This document shows, piece by piece, positions 39,184-48,468 of a stretch of DNA of 64,000 nucleotides (its first letter is position 1; every line of letters begins with the position of its first letter). The notes below the pieces were generated by a model, which saw nothing but the letters and a program-made list of their open reading frames with translations, was not told the origin of the DNA and made no database searches. Source of the DNA: Ignavibacteriota bacterium (GTDB lineage Bacteria > Bacteroidota > Ignavibacteria > UBA10030 > UBA6906); contig JADJHP010000003.1 of NCBI GenBank assembly GCA_016707525.1, forward strand, positions 248,001 to 312,000, in the 5' to 3' direction. The translations under genes and the position numbers were made by a program.

Positions 39184-41859
39184 TTACTGTCCAAATGTGT
39201 CACGTATGATACTGGGATTAGAACTCTCTTCGATGACCACAGTGCGGTTGCGCTGTGCGGATTCGTCGCCGGGCATCCACTGGCCCGAGGACCCGCTGTT
39301 CGTGTACTTGTAGGCGACACGCGTGCCCGCAGGAAGCGTGATGCGGATCGTCCAGATCCCGTCTCCCGCATGTTCGTCACCTTCGTGACCGTCGTCCCGC
39401 ATTGCAATGACGTTCGGCTGCCATGCGCCGAGAGCCGGGAGTTCACCGACGATGTAGATCGCCGACGTGACCCGCTCATGCGAAGCATCGCACATGAACA
39501 GCACCTCGCGCTCCGGCACATCGCCTTTTGCCATGGCACCTTTGCCCGTGGTCGCTCCTGTCGGTCCGCCTCCGGCCGTTCCACCAGCCGTGAGGATGGG
39601 GGCAAACGTACGCTCCGGGAACGTGCCGCCGGCACGAGAACCGAACCGATAGATGTTCCTCAGGTGTGCCAGGAATCCCTGATCGAACGGCGTATCACCG
39701 GCCGGAGCGGTTTGATCGCCGCCATACCACCAGAACCAATCGGACCCTTCTGCCGCATACATCTCTTCCCATGCCATCCAGGCGTACCATGCCTTCGTGT
39801 TCACCCGCGGAGCAGGAGTGCGCGGATCGGGCCGGGGCACGCCGGCATTCGCAAGATCCTTGCGTGCGATCCCGAGATACTCCCACGCCGCATTCTCTTC
39901 CGGTTCGCCCACCCAGGTATCGTAGTTGCCGTTGATCCACGATCCCGGCCAGAGCCATTCCATCGAGGGAAGCTTGTGCACAGGGTGCGGTTGCACTCCC
40001 CGGGTGATATTGCCGTTGAGATACTCACTCATCGTCACCGGTACAACCTGCTTGCTCTTCGCGAGCACACTCAGTTTCCGATACAGCGCATGGAGGAAGG
40101 CCTTCCCGTCCTGGTCCTTCGCATACCATTCCCAGGCGTTCTCTCCATCCAGGATCACCGTCACAAGCGCATCCGGAGAACCCTTCGGTGGCGCCATCTC
40201 GAGGAGGCTCCGCACGAAATCCTCGGCGGCCTCTTCGCCTTCCATCGACTGGTATTTGAACCCGATACGGTCCGAGAGTTCTGTATCGCGGAACACGAGC
40301 GCCATCCCCTGCCGGCCCGCAGGGAAGCGATACGGTGTGGTGTTCGGCTTGCCGGCCGGTCGCGAATTGCGCAACACTTTCACGTCGCTTGCGGTCCAGA
40401 GAATGCCGTGATCGCGGAGGATCTTCAGCACCGGCTGGGCAACGGAGCCCTCACCCGGCCACATCCCGGTAGGGTCAGCGCCGAAAATGGAACGATACAT
40501 ACGAACAGCCTTGACCACCTGTGCATCGGCATCTTCCGGATAGGAGTACCGCGTGGGAAGGGCATCGTTGGGCTGGCATGTGCGTGCAAGATCCGAATCG
40601 TAGATCAGCGGAAGTATCGGATGATAGAACGGCGTCGTGATGATATCGATCTGCCCCGTATGCTTCACGGGATCGTAGCGCAGGGCGCGGTGTGCCGGGA
40701 TCACCGCGGCAAGCACTTTGTACGTCTCGACGACGATCCTGCGGCAATCATCATCCGTCACCGGCCCACGCAATCGGAACTGGCCTGCCGGGCGCTCTTC
40801 AATGTACGCGCTCAGATCGCAGACGCTCCCGCCGGGCAGAAGCACAGGACCCCGCAGAAAATCAGGGTCGAAATTCGCCAGATAGAACCAGAACGTGATC
40901 GCACGGAGATCATCCACGGTGAGTTGTGGCCCTCCTGCCTTCGCCGCATGAGCCCGGTCGCGCAGGTCCCGGTATTCCGGGAAGCGCTCCATCATCACCT
41001 CGCTCACGCCGAGCGCACTCCACGGATCCTGATAGACGATCTTCTGCTGCTCTGCCGTGTAGGCCGCCGCCGGGGTCAACGCGAGGTCGATCCAGGGATC
41101 GGTCTTCCCTTTCCAACGCTTCCAGAAACCGGCGACATCGATGGTGCCCTTCCGGACGTCCACGGAGGGGCCGATGCGGTTCAGATAATATTCACGGAGC
41201 TGATGCAGCAGCGACGTGGTGAGATTGAAGGTGCAATGCACGTCCGGATAGCCGCGCAGCATGGCGGCCATATCATAATAGTCTTTCGTCCCGTGGGTGC
41301 GGACCCATGGGCCGGCAAGCTGATCGGTCGCGGGATCGGCATAGAGGGGCTGATGCTGGTGCCAGATGATGTTCACGAAGAGCGTCTGCCGGTCAGCCCG
41401 GACGGGATACACATCCCCGCGGTTGCCATTCGAACCCGGCGCCGCACCGATGAGCAGGACCTTGCCGTCCTCCGCAACATAGAACGCGGAATTCTGTGCC
41501 GTACGGTTGTAGTTGTCGATCGTGACGGGATTGGTGGGGTCCAGGAGGTAGCGCTCGTCGTCGACGAGAAATTTATAGTTCTGCATCCCTGGCCGGAGTC
41601 TCACCACGGCGACCCACGCGCCGCCCTCCCGGGCCATTCTCAACTCATCCTTGCTCCACCCGTTGAAATCCCCCACGACGGAGACGGAGCGTTCATTCCC
41701 CGCCGGAAGGTGAAAGCGCACCCCACCCTCCACGGCGCTCGGCTGGGCGCACGCAACGGACGCCCAGAGGATGAGACACGACGCGGCCAGAAGCCCGGGC
41801 AGAAGGCGGCCTGCGCTCTTCGGATGACAACGCGCGGATCTTGAATGGCGAATGGTCAT
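39184..41859 (-). CDS. Secreted GH57 amylase/amylopullulanase with two starch-binding-type modules
   Basis: 891 residues with a signal peptide (L-L-P-G-L-L-A-A-S-C-L-I-L-W-A-S at about 19-34). An N-terminal CBM48-like module (about 45-130: V-V-G-D-F-N-G-W-S) precedes the GH57 barrel with W-H-Q-H-Q-P near 165, the nucleophile region M-W-P-G-E-G near 468 and L-D-G-E-N-A-W-E near 569. A C-terminal CBM20-like module (about 785-891: I-V-G-E-L-P-A-L-G-A-W-Q-P, A-Y-K-Y-T) completes it. It should cut alpha-1,4 and perhaps alpha-1,6 glucan links outside the inner membrane. There is no T9SS sorting domain, so periplasmic location is likely. It sits between two GH13 genes with seven-base gaps. Confidence 0.88.
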   Translation of the reverse strand: MTIRHSRSARCHPKSAGRLLPGLLAASCLILWASVACAQPSAVEGGVRFHLPAGNERSVSVVGDFNGWSKDELRMAREGGAWVAVVRLRPGMQNYKFLVDDERYLLDPTNPVTIDNYNRTAQNSAFYVAEDGKVLLIGAAPGSNGNRGDVYPVRADRQTLFVNIIWHQHQPLYADPATDQLAGPWVRTHGTKDYYDMAAMLRGYPDVHCTFNLTTSLLHQLREYYLNRIGPSVDVRKGTIDVAGFWKRWKGKTDPWIDLALTPAAAYTAEQQKIVYQDPWSALGVSEVMMERFPEYRDLRDRAHAAKAGGPQLTVDDLRAITFWFYLANFDPDFLRGPVLLPGGSVCDLSAYIEERPAGQFRLRGPVTDDDCRRIVVETYKVLAAVIPAHRALRYDPVKHTGQIDIITTPFYHPILPLIYDSDLARTCQPNDALPTRYSYPEDADAQVVKAVRMYRSIFGADPTGMWPGEGSVAQPVLKILRDHGILWTASDVKVLRNSRPAGKPNTTPYRFPAGRQGMALVFRDTELSDRIGFKYQSMEGEEAAEDFVRSLLEMAPPKGSPDALVTVILDGENAWEWYAKDQDGKAFLHALYRKLSVLAKSKQVVPVTMSEYLNGNITRGVQPHPVHKLPSMEWLWPGSWINGNYDTWVGEPEENAAWEYLGIARKDLANAGVPRPDPRTPAPRVNTKAWYAWMAWEEMYAAEGSDWFWWYGGDQTAPAGDTPFDQGFLAHLRNIYRFGSRAGGTFPERTFAPILTAGGTAGGGPTGATTGKGAMAKGDVPEREVLFMCDASHERVTSAIYIVGELPALGAWQPNVIAMRDDGHEGDEHAGDGIWTIRITLPAGTRVAYKYTNSGSSGQWMPGDESAQRNRTVVIEESSNPSIIRDTFGQ

Positions 41860-41866
41860 GAACGCC

Positions 41867-44800
41867 TCACTTGATGAACAGCATGCTGCGTGTTGCCGAC
41901 TGTACCGATCGCGCGCCCCGCGCGATCACGCGAACGTAATAGACCCCCGATGCCGGCACACCGGTCCCTGCCGTTGCGTCCCAGATCACCCGGTGTGCGC
42001 CGGCCTCTTTCATCCCATCAACGAGACGTGCACACTCTCTGCCGAGGACATCATACACCACGACGGACACTTCTGCCGCCACGGGGAGATCGTACGACAC
42101 GACGGTGGAAGGATTGAACGGATTGGGGAAATTCGGATACACCGCGAACTCCCCGGGGACGGCGTCACGGATCCTGACCTCCGTCACCGGGTGAAGGACC
42201 TTCAGCGTATCCGGAGTCATCGAAACGGTGAAGACTTTGCTGCCGAACGGCGGCAGGATCACCGGCACAGCGTTGAGGCCCGAAGGGGTCGTGAGGATGG
42301 TCGTGTCGGCCATCAGATCATTCAGATAGATCGTGGAGCCGGGCTTCAGATCGTCCGGGAAGCGCACCGCGACCCCGTTGGTCACGCCCAGAACGGTACT
42401 CTGCTCCGTCGGCGCCATGTTCACGACCGTCAGTCCGTTCTGCCCGCTGTACGGACGGCTGAACGCATACACCATGTCGTTCGACGATGCCACGCGAACG
42501 AAGACGGATGCATCGGCGGCATTCACCGCGCCGTTCCCGTCGGTATCGAGTTTCGGTGCCGTGAATGCAGGAAATTGACCCCGAAGGGTCGCGAGACGTT
42601 GATAGTGCGGCGAAAGCACACCCCTGCCCTGGTACTGCCAGTCGATGATGCTCCGCGCCCGTGCTTCCTTGGCCCCACCGATCCCGTATCCCCATCCCAC
42701 TTCCTGGCCGTTCCAGAGCATCGGCAAGCCGGGTGCAGTGAAGAGCACGGTGGCCATCGGCATGGTCCGACGGAAGGTCGTGGGTGCATCCAGGGCGAAT
42801 GCCCCGGAGTAGAAATACACGATGCGGTCCTCGTCCTGCGATTCCATGAACCGCATATACAGCGCGTGCTCACCGGGAAAGAATCCGCTGTTATCGATCG
42901 CTGCGTGCAGGGCGTTGATGGAATTCGCCGTCCATCCGAACGCGCGGATCTGATCGAAGTACAACTTGAAATCGTACGCGGCATCGACGCCACCATGAAC
43001 GTCGCCGATCACATTGTCTGCGTAGATCACCTCGGTGCCCGATCCTGTGCCATCATCCTCCGCGAGCAGGAGGATATCAGGCTTGATACGTTTGAGCGCA
43101 GTACGGACCGGGTTCCCCATCGCGGCTTCGCCATACCGGCGGTGCGGGCCCCAGTAGACGTCGAACCGGTACCCATCGACATCGAATTCCTTCACCCAGT
43201 ACGACAACATGCGGATCATCTCGCTGCGCAGATCGGGATCGCTCCAGTTCAGGTTCAGCAATTGCTCGCTGAATCCGGAATAGTACGTGAAGCCATCGGC
43301 ATCGTACGACTGGCCGAGCCCATTCGTGTTGTGGGAGATGATCGTGTGCTCATACCACGGCCAGGAGGGTGCATCTTCGCCGAAGGCCCGCGCATCCACT
43401 GCCCACGGATGCGACCGGCTGCTGTGATTCGGGGTGATATCCAGGATCACCTTAAGGCCGAGGGCATGGGCCTGCGCCATAAAGGCACGGAAGTCCTCGT
43501 TCGTGCCGTACTCGGGGGCGACCGCATAGAAATCCGTGATATTGTATCCCGGCCCGGTCCAGTTGTTGATCGGGAATGCGTTCTTCATCACCGGCATCAG
43601 CCAGATCACCGAGAATCCGAGGTCCCTGACCCGCTCGAGGTGTGCGGCCGCGGCCGCGAGCGTCCCTTGTTGCGAGAGGGCTTTGGGAAACATGAAATAG
43701 ATGCGGCCCTTCGCGGCCCAGGCAGGGTTCGATGCGATCGTCGGCGTCACTACCGTCAGTTCGGGCGTGACCGTGAACAAGGACCGGATCGTATCACGGA
43801 GCCCCTCCTGGTCCGCCACGATCAATCCGAAATAGTACTCACCGGGGGCCGCGGGCACGGGAATGCTCACACTGCTCCCGGTCTGTCCGCCGAGGCCCAG
43901 TGGTGTTGCGGGATCATCCCGCCAGACATATGCTGCGATCGGCAGGCCCTCCGGGTCGGTACTCGTCCCGGCATTCAGGGTGATGGTGCCACCGGCAGCG
44001 ACGATGCTTAACCGGGCGATCGGAGAGCGCGACACGGGCCTGGTGATGACGATGGGGTCCGAAACGATTCGTGTTCCGGCGGAATCTGCGATGGCCGTGA
44101 AGTGATTGTCCCCGCCCTCCAGTGTATCACTGATCACCCAGCGTCCACCAGCAGCAACTCCTGTAGTGGTATCAACGCCATTGCGTACGATGCGTACGAC
44201 GACGGCGTTCGTATCCTGCACAAGTCCACGCACTGCCAGAACGGGCTTCACCGTGGAAAACCCGCCACGCGTCGTGATCTGTAAGAAGCCCGCGCTGGTC
44301 GTGAAATGCACGGTATCAGCGGACGTCCCTGCACGAAGGATCGCGGTGTGCTCGCCGTTGCGCAACGGCAAGGGAGGAGTGAAAGTGAAACGTTGCGTCC
44401 CCTGATCGTACGCCGAACCGATCCCCGTAAAGGTCTCATCATCGATCGTGAGCGACACTGTGGACGTATCCACGGTTGCACCGACACGCGGGAAGAGGTA
44501 TGCCGAGATCGCGGGTGTAGGGGTGGTCTGCACGGCCATCCGCTGGTTCGGGATGAACTGGTAGATGGTCGGATGCCGCACATACACGTACGAGTTGCCG
44601 TTGTCGTTCGCGTTCTGATGATGGTTCAGAGGATCGTTCGGCCACGGTGATGCACCCGTGTAATAGAATTTGTACTGCCACGCCCCGGGAATGCCGGAGG
44701 CGGGAGGCGACGGATTTCCCCCTTCGCGGAGACGCACGGTCTTCGTCCATATGTTGTCGCCGATGGCCGCCATCGGCGCCGCCGTGTTGTTCCATCCGTT

Positions 44801-44941
44801 GAACTCGCCCGGAACCGACACCCCGGCCTTACCGGCAACCACATACCGGAATGTGACATCAACGCTGTCCTGCGCCCTGGCGCCGGCGGCAACAAGCCCG
44901 GCGACGACCAACATCAGCCCAGCCTTCTTCATGATGGTCAT
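41867..44941 (-). CDS. Secreted GH13 alpha-amylase with T9SS sorting domain
   Basis: 1024 residues. The ATG at 44941 overlaps the upstream stop (ATGA) and has G-G-A-G-G-T six bases before it. Signal peptide 4-22, a CBM48-like E-set module (about 25-115: S-V-P-G-E-F-N-G-W-N), Ig-like regions to about 400, then the GH13 barrel: region I I-L-D-I-T-P-N-H near 520, nucleophile in G-Y-R-F-D-V near 594, acid in L-L-A-E-D near 625, third Asp in S-Q-D-E-D-R near 703. The last about 80 residues are a T9SS type A domain (Y-P-N-F-P-N-P-F-N-P-S-T...V-Y-D-V-L-G-R). It is therefore expected at the cell surface or released. Confidence 0.92.
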   Translation of the reverse strand: MTIMKKAGLMLVVAGLVAAGARAQDSVDVTFRYVVAGKAGVSVPGEFNGWNNTAAPMAAIGDNIWTKTVRLREGGNPSPPASGIPGAWQYKFYYTGASPWPNDPLNHHQNANDNGNSYVYVRHPTIYQFIPNQRMAVQTTPTPAISAYLFPRVGATVDTSTVSLTIDDETFTGIGSAYDQGTQRFTFTPPLPLRNGEHTAILRAGTSADTVHFTTSAGFLQITTRGGFSTVKPVLAVRGLVQDTNAVVVRIVRNGVDTTTGVAAGGRWVISDTLEGGDNHFTAIADSAGTRIVSDPIVITRPVSRSPIARLSIVAAGGTITLNAGTSTDPEGLPIAAYVWRDDPATPLGLGGQTGSSVSIPVPAAPGEYYFGLIVADQEGLRDTIRSLFTVTPELTVVTPTIASNPAWAAKGRIYFMFPKALSQQGTLAAAAAHLERVRDLGFSVIWLMPVMKNAFPINNWTGPGYNITDFYAVAPEYGTNEDFRAFMAQAHALGLKVILDITPNHSSRSHPWAVDARAFGEDAPSWPWYEHTIISHNTNGLGQSYDADGFTYYSGFSEQLLNLNWSDPDLRSEMIRMLSYWVKEFDVDGYRFDVYWGPHRRYGEAAMGNPVRTALKRIKPDILLLAEDDGTGSGTEVIYADNVIGDVHGGVDAAYDFKLYFDQIRAFGWTANSINALHAAIDNSGFFPGEHALYMRFMESQDEDRIVYFYSGAFALDAPTTFRRTMPMATVLFTAPGLPMLWNGQEVGWGYGIGGAKEARARSIIDWQYQGRGVLSPHYQRLATLRGQFPAFTAPKLDTDGNGAVNAADASVFVRVASSNDMVYAFSRPYSGQNGLTVVNMAPTEQSTVLGVTNGVAVRFPDDLKPGSTIYLNDLMADTTILTTPSGLNAVPVILPPFGSKVFTVSMTPDTLKVLHPVTEVRIRDAVPGEFAVYPNFPNPFNPSTVVSYDLPVAAEVSVVVYDVLGRECARLVDGMKEAGAHRVIWDATAGTGVPASGVYYVRVIARGARSVQSATRSMLFIK

Positions 44942-46398
44942 TCCTTCACCTCCAGAAACACCCTGCCGGACCGGGCGGGGACGGTGATCTCCAGGCATCC
45001 CTCACTGGTCGGACATGGGACACCGGACAGTGGCCACACTTCGGAACAGCGCATGCCATGCTCTTTGTACGAGGGGATCCGGACCGTGGAAGGTCCGTCG
45101 CCATCGTTCATCACCACCACCCCTCTCACCCCGAGCCCCGTTCGTGCGTAGGCATACACGCGACGGGCGTCGTCGACGACCAATGTTTGAAAGTCCCCCC
45201 TGCTCCAGACCGGATGGGACCGGCGGAGTGCGATCACACTCCGGAGATAGCGGAACGCCGTACTGTCCTGCTCCGTGCGATCCCAGACCATCGTCCCGCG
45301 GCACCCGGGATCCTTCCCGCCCTTCATCCCAAATTCATCGCCGTAATAGACCATCGGCGCGCCGGGATACGTGAACTGGAGGAGGGTCGCAAGACGGACC
45401 GCTGCCGAATCGCCGCCGGCTGCGGTAAGGATCCGTTCCGTATCATGGCTCCCGAGGAGGTTCAGCAGCGCATGATTCACACCGGGACTGTAGTCGCCGC
45501 GCTGTGACGCCAGCGCTGAATCCATCGAGGCAAGCGTCGTAGTGCGGGACACCAGGCCATTCAGCACGGCGGTCCGGAACCGGTAGTTCATCGTCGCATC
45601 GAACTCGTTGCCATTCAGCCACGCCGCCGCATTATCCCACACCTCGGCGCAGAGATAGGCATCGGGATTGATCGATTTCACCACGGCGCGCCAGGCCACC
45701 CAGAAGTCGTGCGGGATCTCATTCGCAACGTCGAGCCGCCACCCATCGATGCCGAAGCTCATCCATTTGCGTGTGACGCCATAGATGTATGACCGCACGG
45801 AAGGGTCGGAGGTCATCAGCTTCGGCAGGGTGCCGTAGCCCCACCAGCATTCATAGTTCGGCGTTTCGGGGGGAGCGATCGGGAAACTGACCACGTTGTA
45901 CCACGAGCGGTACACGGACCGTTCTCCCCGCTTGCGGAGGTCTGCAAACGCGAAGAAATCCACCGAGGTGTGATTGAAGACCCCGTCGAGGATCACGCGG
46001 ATCCCCCGCACATGACACTCATCCACGAGCACACGGAACGTCGCATCGTCTCCGAACGACGGGTCGATCCTCATGTAATCCGTCGTGTTGTACTTGTGAT
46101 TGCTCGGGGAGGCGAAGAGGGGGTTCAGGTAGATCGCCGTGATGCCCAGGCCCTGAAGATGGTTCAGGTGTTCGGTGATGCCTGCCAGATCCCCCCCGAA
46201 GAAGTTGTCGTTGCGCGGCTGGCCTCCCCATGGTTGCACACCGCGGGGGTCGTTGGACGGGTCGCCGTTGGCGAAGCGTTCCGGAAAGATCTGATAGAAG
46301 ACCGCATCGCCGACCCACGCGGGCACGTGCGGCTGGGCGATCCCCGGTACCGGAAGGAGGACGCACACCAGACCGATCGCGGCCATGTGGCACAGCAC
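44938..46398 (-). CDS. Secreted GH13 amylase, neopullulanase/cyclomaltodextrinase-like (SusA-like)
   Basis: 486 residues from a GTG at 46398 with G-G-A-G-G six bases upstream. An ATG twelve bases further in and a longer frame to 46473 are alternatives; the latter would overlap the divergent SGNH gene. A signal peptide ends near G-I-A-Q. The catalytic regions are complete: V-I-L-D-G-V-F-N-H, G-W-R-L-D-V-A-N-E near 219, L-C-A-E-V-W-D near 249, L-G-S-H-D-T-E-R near 317. The start V-F-Y-Q-I-F-P-E-R-F is typical of neopullulanase-type enzymes. It is the first gene of the maltodextrin operon. Confidence 0.88.
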   Translation of the reverse strand: MLCHMAAIGLVCVLLPVPGIAQPHVPAWVGDAVFYQIFPERFANGDPSNDPRGVQPWGGQPRNDNFFGGDLAGITEHLNHLQGLGITAIYLNPLFASPSNHKYNTTDYMRIDPSFGDDATFRVLVDECHVRGIRVILDGVFNHTSVDFFAFADLRKRGERSVYRSWYNVVSFPIAPPETPNYECWWGYGTLPKLMTSDPSVRSYIYGVTRKWMSFGIDGWRLDVANEIPHDFWVAWRAVVKSINPDAYLCAEVWDNAAAWLNGNEFDATMNYRFRTAVLNGLVSRTTTLASMDSALASQRGDYSPGVNHALLNLLGSHDTERILTAAGGDSAAVRLATLLQFTYPGAPMVYYGDEFGMKGGKDPGCRGTMVWDRTEQDSTAFRYLRSVIALRRSHPVWSRGDFQTLVVDDARRVYAYARTGLGVRGVVVMNDGDGPSTVRIPSYKEHGMRCSEVWPLSGVPCPTSEGCLEITVPARSGRVFLEVKE

Positions 46399-46471
46399 GA
46401 GACCCCTCCCCCACCCTGTCCTGCCTTTTCTTTCCACAGCGAACCTTGTATATTGAATGAATCCAGACATC

Positions 46472-48457
46472 ATGAGCGTGCGTACATCTATGACGAATCA
46501 ACGGCGGCGGTTGTACTTCGGGATCATGGTCGCGTTCCCAGTCCTCCTCTTCGGCTTCATCGAGGGCGGCCTGCGCATCATGGGATACGGCCCGGATCTC
46601 TCGCTCTTCACGACGGAGAACCTCAACGGCCGGGAGTACCACATCATGAACCCCGGCGTGAAGCACCGCTACTTCACACGGGTCTCTTTCCTGCCGTCCA
46701 CTTCGCCGGACTACTTTCTCGTCCCGAAACCCCCCGGCACCTACCGCATCTTCTGTCTCGGGGGATCGACGACCGTCGGCTTTCCCTATTGGTACAATGC
46801 CGCGTTCTCATCGTTCCTCCGGGACCGTCTCCGTGCCCTCTTTCCCGAGAAGAGCATCGAGGTCATCAACCTCGGGATGACGGCAACGAACAGTTTCACG
46901 GCCCGGGACATGGCGCATGAGGTGCTCGACTATGAACCCGATCTGATCGTCGTGTACGATGGCCACAATGAATTCTACGGGGCGCTCGGTGTCGCTTCCC
47001 GCGAATCCATGGGAGGCTCCCGCTGGCTCGCGAACCTCTCCCTGCGCCTCATCCACCTGCGGACCTTCCTGGCAATGCGCGACGGCTATGCCATGCTCGG
47101 GAAACTGTTCGCCGGCGATGACCCTGCATCACGCGGGACCATGATGGAAAAACTGGCCCGCGGACGATACATCCCGTACGGCAGCGACCTCTATCGTGAC
47201 GGCCTCGATGCATTCCGCGCAAACATGGCGGACATCCGCGACCTCTGCACATCCCGGGGCGTGCCGGTCATCTTCGGCACGCAGGTCTCGAACCTTCGCG
47301 GCCTGCCGCCGTTCATCTCTACGGACGCGTCCGCCCTGGCTCCGCAAGAACAGTTGACATTCCATGCATCGTTCAATGCCGGCCAGTCGGCGATGATGAA
47401 CGGAGCCTTCACGTCAGCATTGAACTCGTTCCGTGAGGCGCTCCAACTTCTCCCGTATCATGCCGAAGCACACTACCGTGAGGCGCGGTGCCTCGATACG
47501 CTCGGGCGCCACACCGAAGCACAGGCGGCCTACCGTCTCGCCCGCGATCACGACGAGCTGCGCTTCCGTACGAGTTCCGATTTCAATGAAGCGATCCTTG
47601 CCATGGACGACGGAAGCCTGGCCACCGCGGTCGACATGGAACGGATCTTCGCCGCACATTCCCGTGACAGCCTCATCGGATACGGGCTCATCCTCGAACA
47701 CCTGCATCCCTCCTCCTACGGCCAGTTCCTCCTGGCGCGGGGCTATGCGGAGGCCATGCGCTCCCGCGGGTACCTCGCCCATACAGACGAATGGGCACGC
47801 CGCGACACGATCACGGATACTGCGATCTGGCGCGATCGCCGCGTCACCCCGCTCGATGACCGACTCGCGGAACGACGGACCGAGGTCCTCGTCACTGCCT
47901 GGCCGTTCCAGGAAGAGGAAGGCCTCGTCAGTGCGATCGCAAAGACCGACACCCTCGGGCTCATCGCGGACCGTGCGACACGCGGCGAGATCCACTGGCT
48001 GCAGGCCCATGAAGGAGCGGTCGAATACTATGGCTCCCGCGGCGATGCCGACGGGCTTGAGCGTGAATACCGGACGATCATCGACCAGTTCCCGGTCGTG
48101 AACGTCCTGCCCTACCTTCAACTTGCCAGGGTCTACCTGGAGACCGGCAGGATCCCCGAAATGGAGTCCCTGCTGCGGAGGTCGCTCACCATCAAACCCA
48201 CATTGCTTGCGTACCGTGCCCTGGGCGATATCGCGCTCCGGACCAAACGGCCAGAAGAAGCGGAGAAGATGTACAGCGCCATGTTCACGTTCGTCCTGCC
48301 CCCTCCCGAGCAGGTGGAGAACGGATACCTTCTCGCGCTTGCGCACCGCCAGGCCGGACATACCGATCTCGCGCTGAAGCGCCTCGCCGAAGTGCTGCGG
48401 CTCAAGCCGGACCATGCACCCGCCATCGCACTGATGGCGGAGATCAACGGAAAGTGA
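46472..48457 (+). CDS. Membrane-anchored SGNH hydrolase with TPR repeats (copy 1)
   Basis: 661 residues from the ATG at 46472; an in-frame ATG at 46457 sits only two bases after a TATATT (-10-like, 46449-46454) and is less likely. No ribosome site precedes either. One N-terminal membrane helix, then SGNH blocks: C-L-G-G-S-T-T-V-G near 96, D-G-H-N-E-F near 163, and the late E-H-L-H-P-S near 408. A TPR-like segment (about 308-355) lies inside the hydrolase domain and more TPRs (506-656) follow it. The family includes esterases and O-acyl transferases; the substrate is unknown. It converges on a paralogue. Confidence 0.82.
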   Translation: MSVRTSMTNQRRRLYFGIMVAFPVLLFGFIEGGLRIMGYGPDLSLFTTENLNGREYHIMNPGVKHRYFTRVSFLPSTSPDYFLVPKPPGTYRIFCLGGSTTVGFPYWYNAAFSSFLRDRLRALFPEKSIEVINLGMTATNSFTARDMAHEVLDYEPDLIVVYDGHNEFYGALGVASRESMGGSRWLANLSLRLIHLRTFLAMRDGYAMLGKLFAGDDPASRGTMMEKLARGRYIPYGSDLYRDGLDAFRANMADIRDLCTSRGVPVIFGTQVSNLRGLPPFISTDASALAPQEQLTFHASFNAGQSAMMNGAFTSALNSFREALQLLPYHAEAHYREARCLDTLGRHTEAQAAYRLARDHDELRFRTSSDFNEAILAMDDGSLATAVDMERIFAAHSRDSLIGYGLILEHLHPSSYGQFLLARGYAEAMRSRGYLAHTDEWARRDTITDTAIWRDRRVTPLDDRLAERRTEVLVTAWPFQEEEGLVSAIAKTDTLGLIADRATRGEIHWLQAHEGAVEYYGSRGDADGLEREYRTIIDQFPVVNVLPYLQLARVYLETGRIPEMESLLRRSLTIKPTLLAYRALGDIALRTKRPEEAEKMYSAMFTFVLPPPEQVENGYLLALAHRQAGHTDLALKRLAEVLRLKPDHAPAIALMAEINGK

Positions 48458-48468
48458 AAGAACAGTAC

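Noticed and set aside
37236..39635. Longer start (799 residues) for the GH13-like protein
   Set aside because: The extra 153 codons overlap the end of the GH57 gene in another frame and are Arg/Ser-rich without similarity to the family.
39175..41844. 889-residue open frame on the plus strand
   Set aside because: Antisense to the GH57 gene, which has clear catalytic motifs; the plus-strand product has none.
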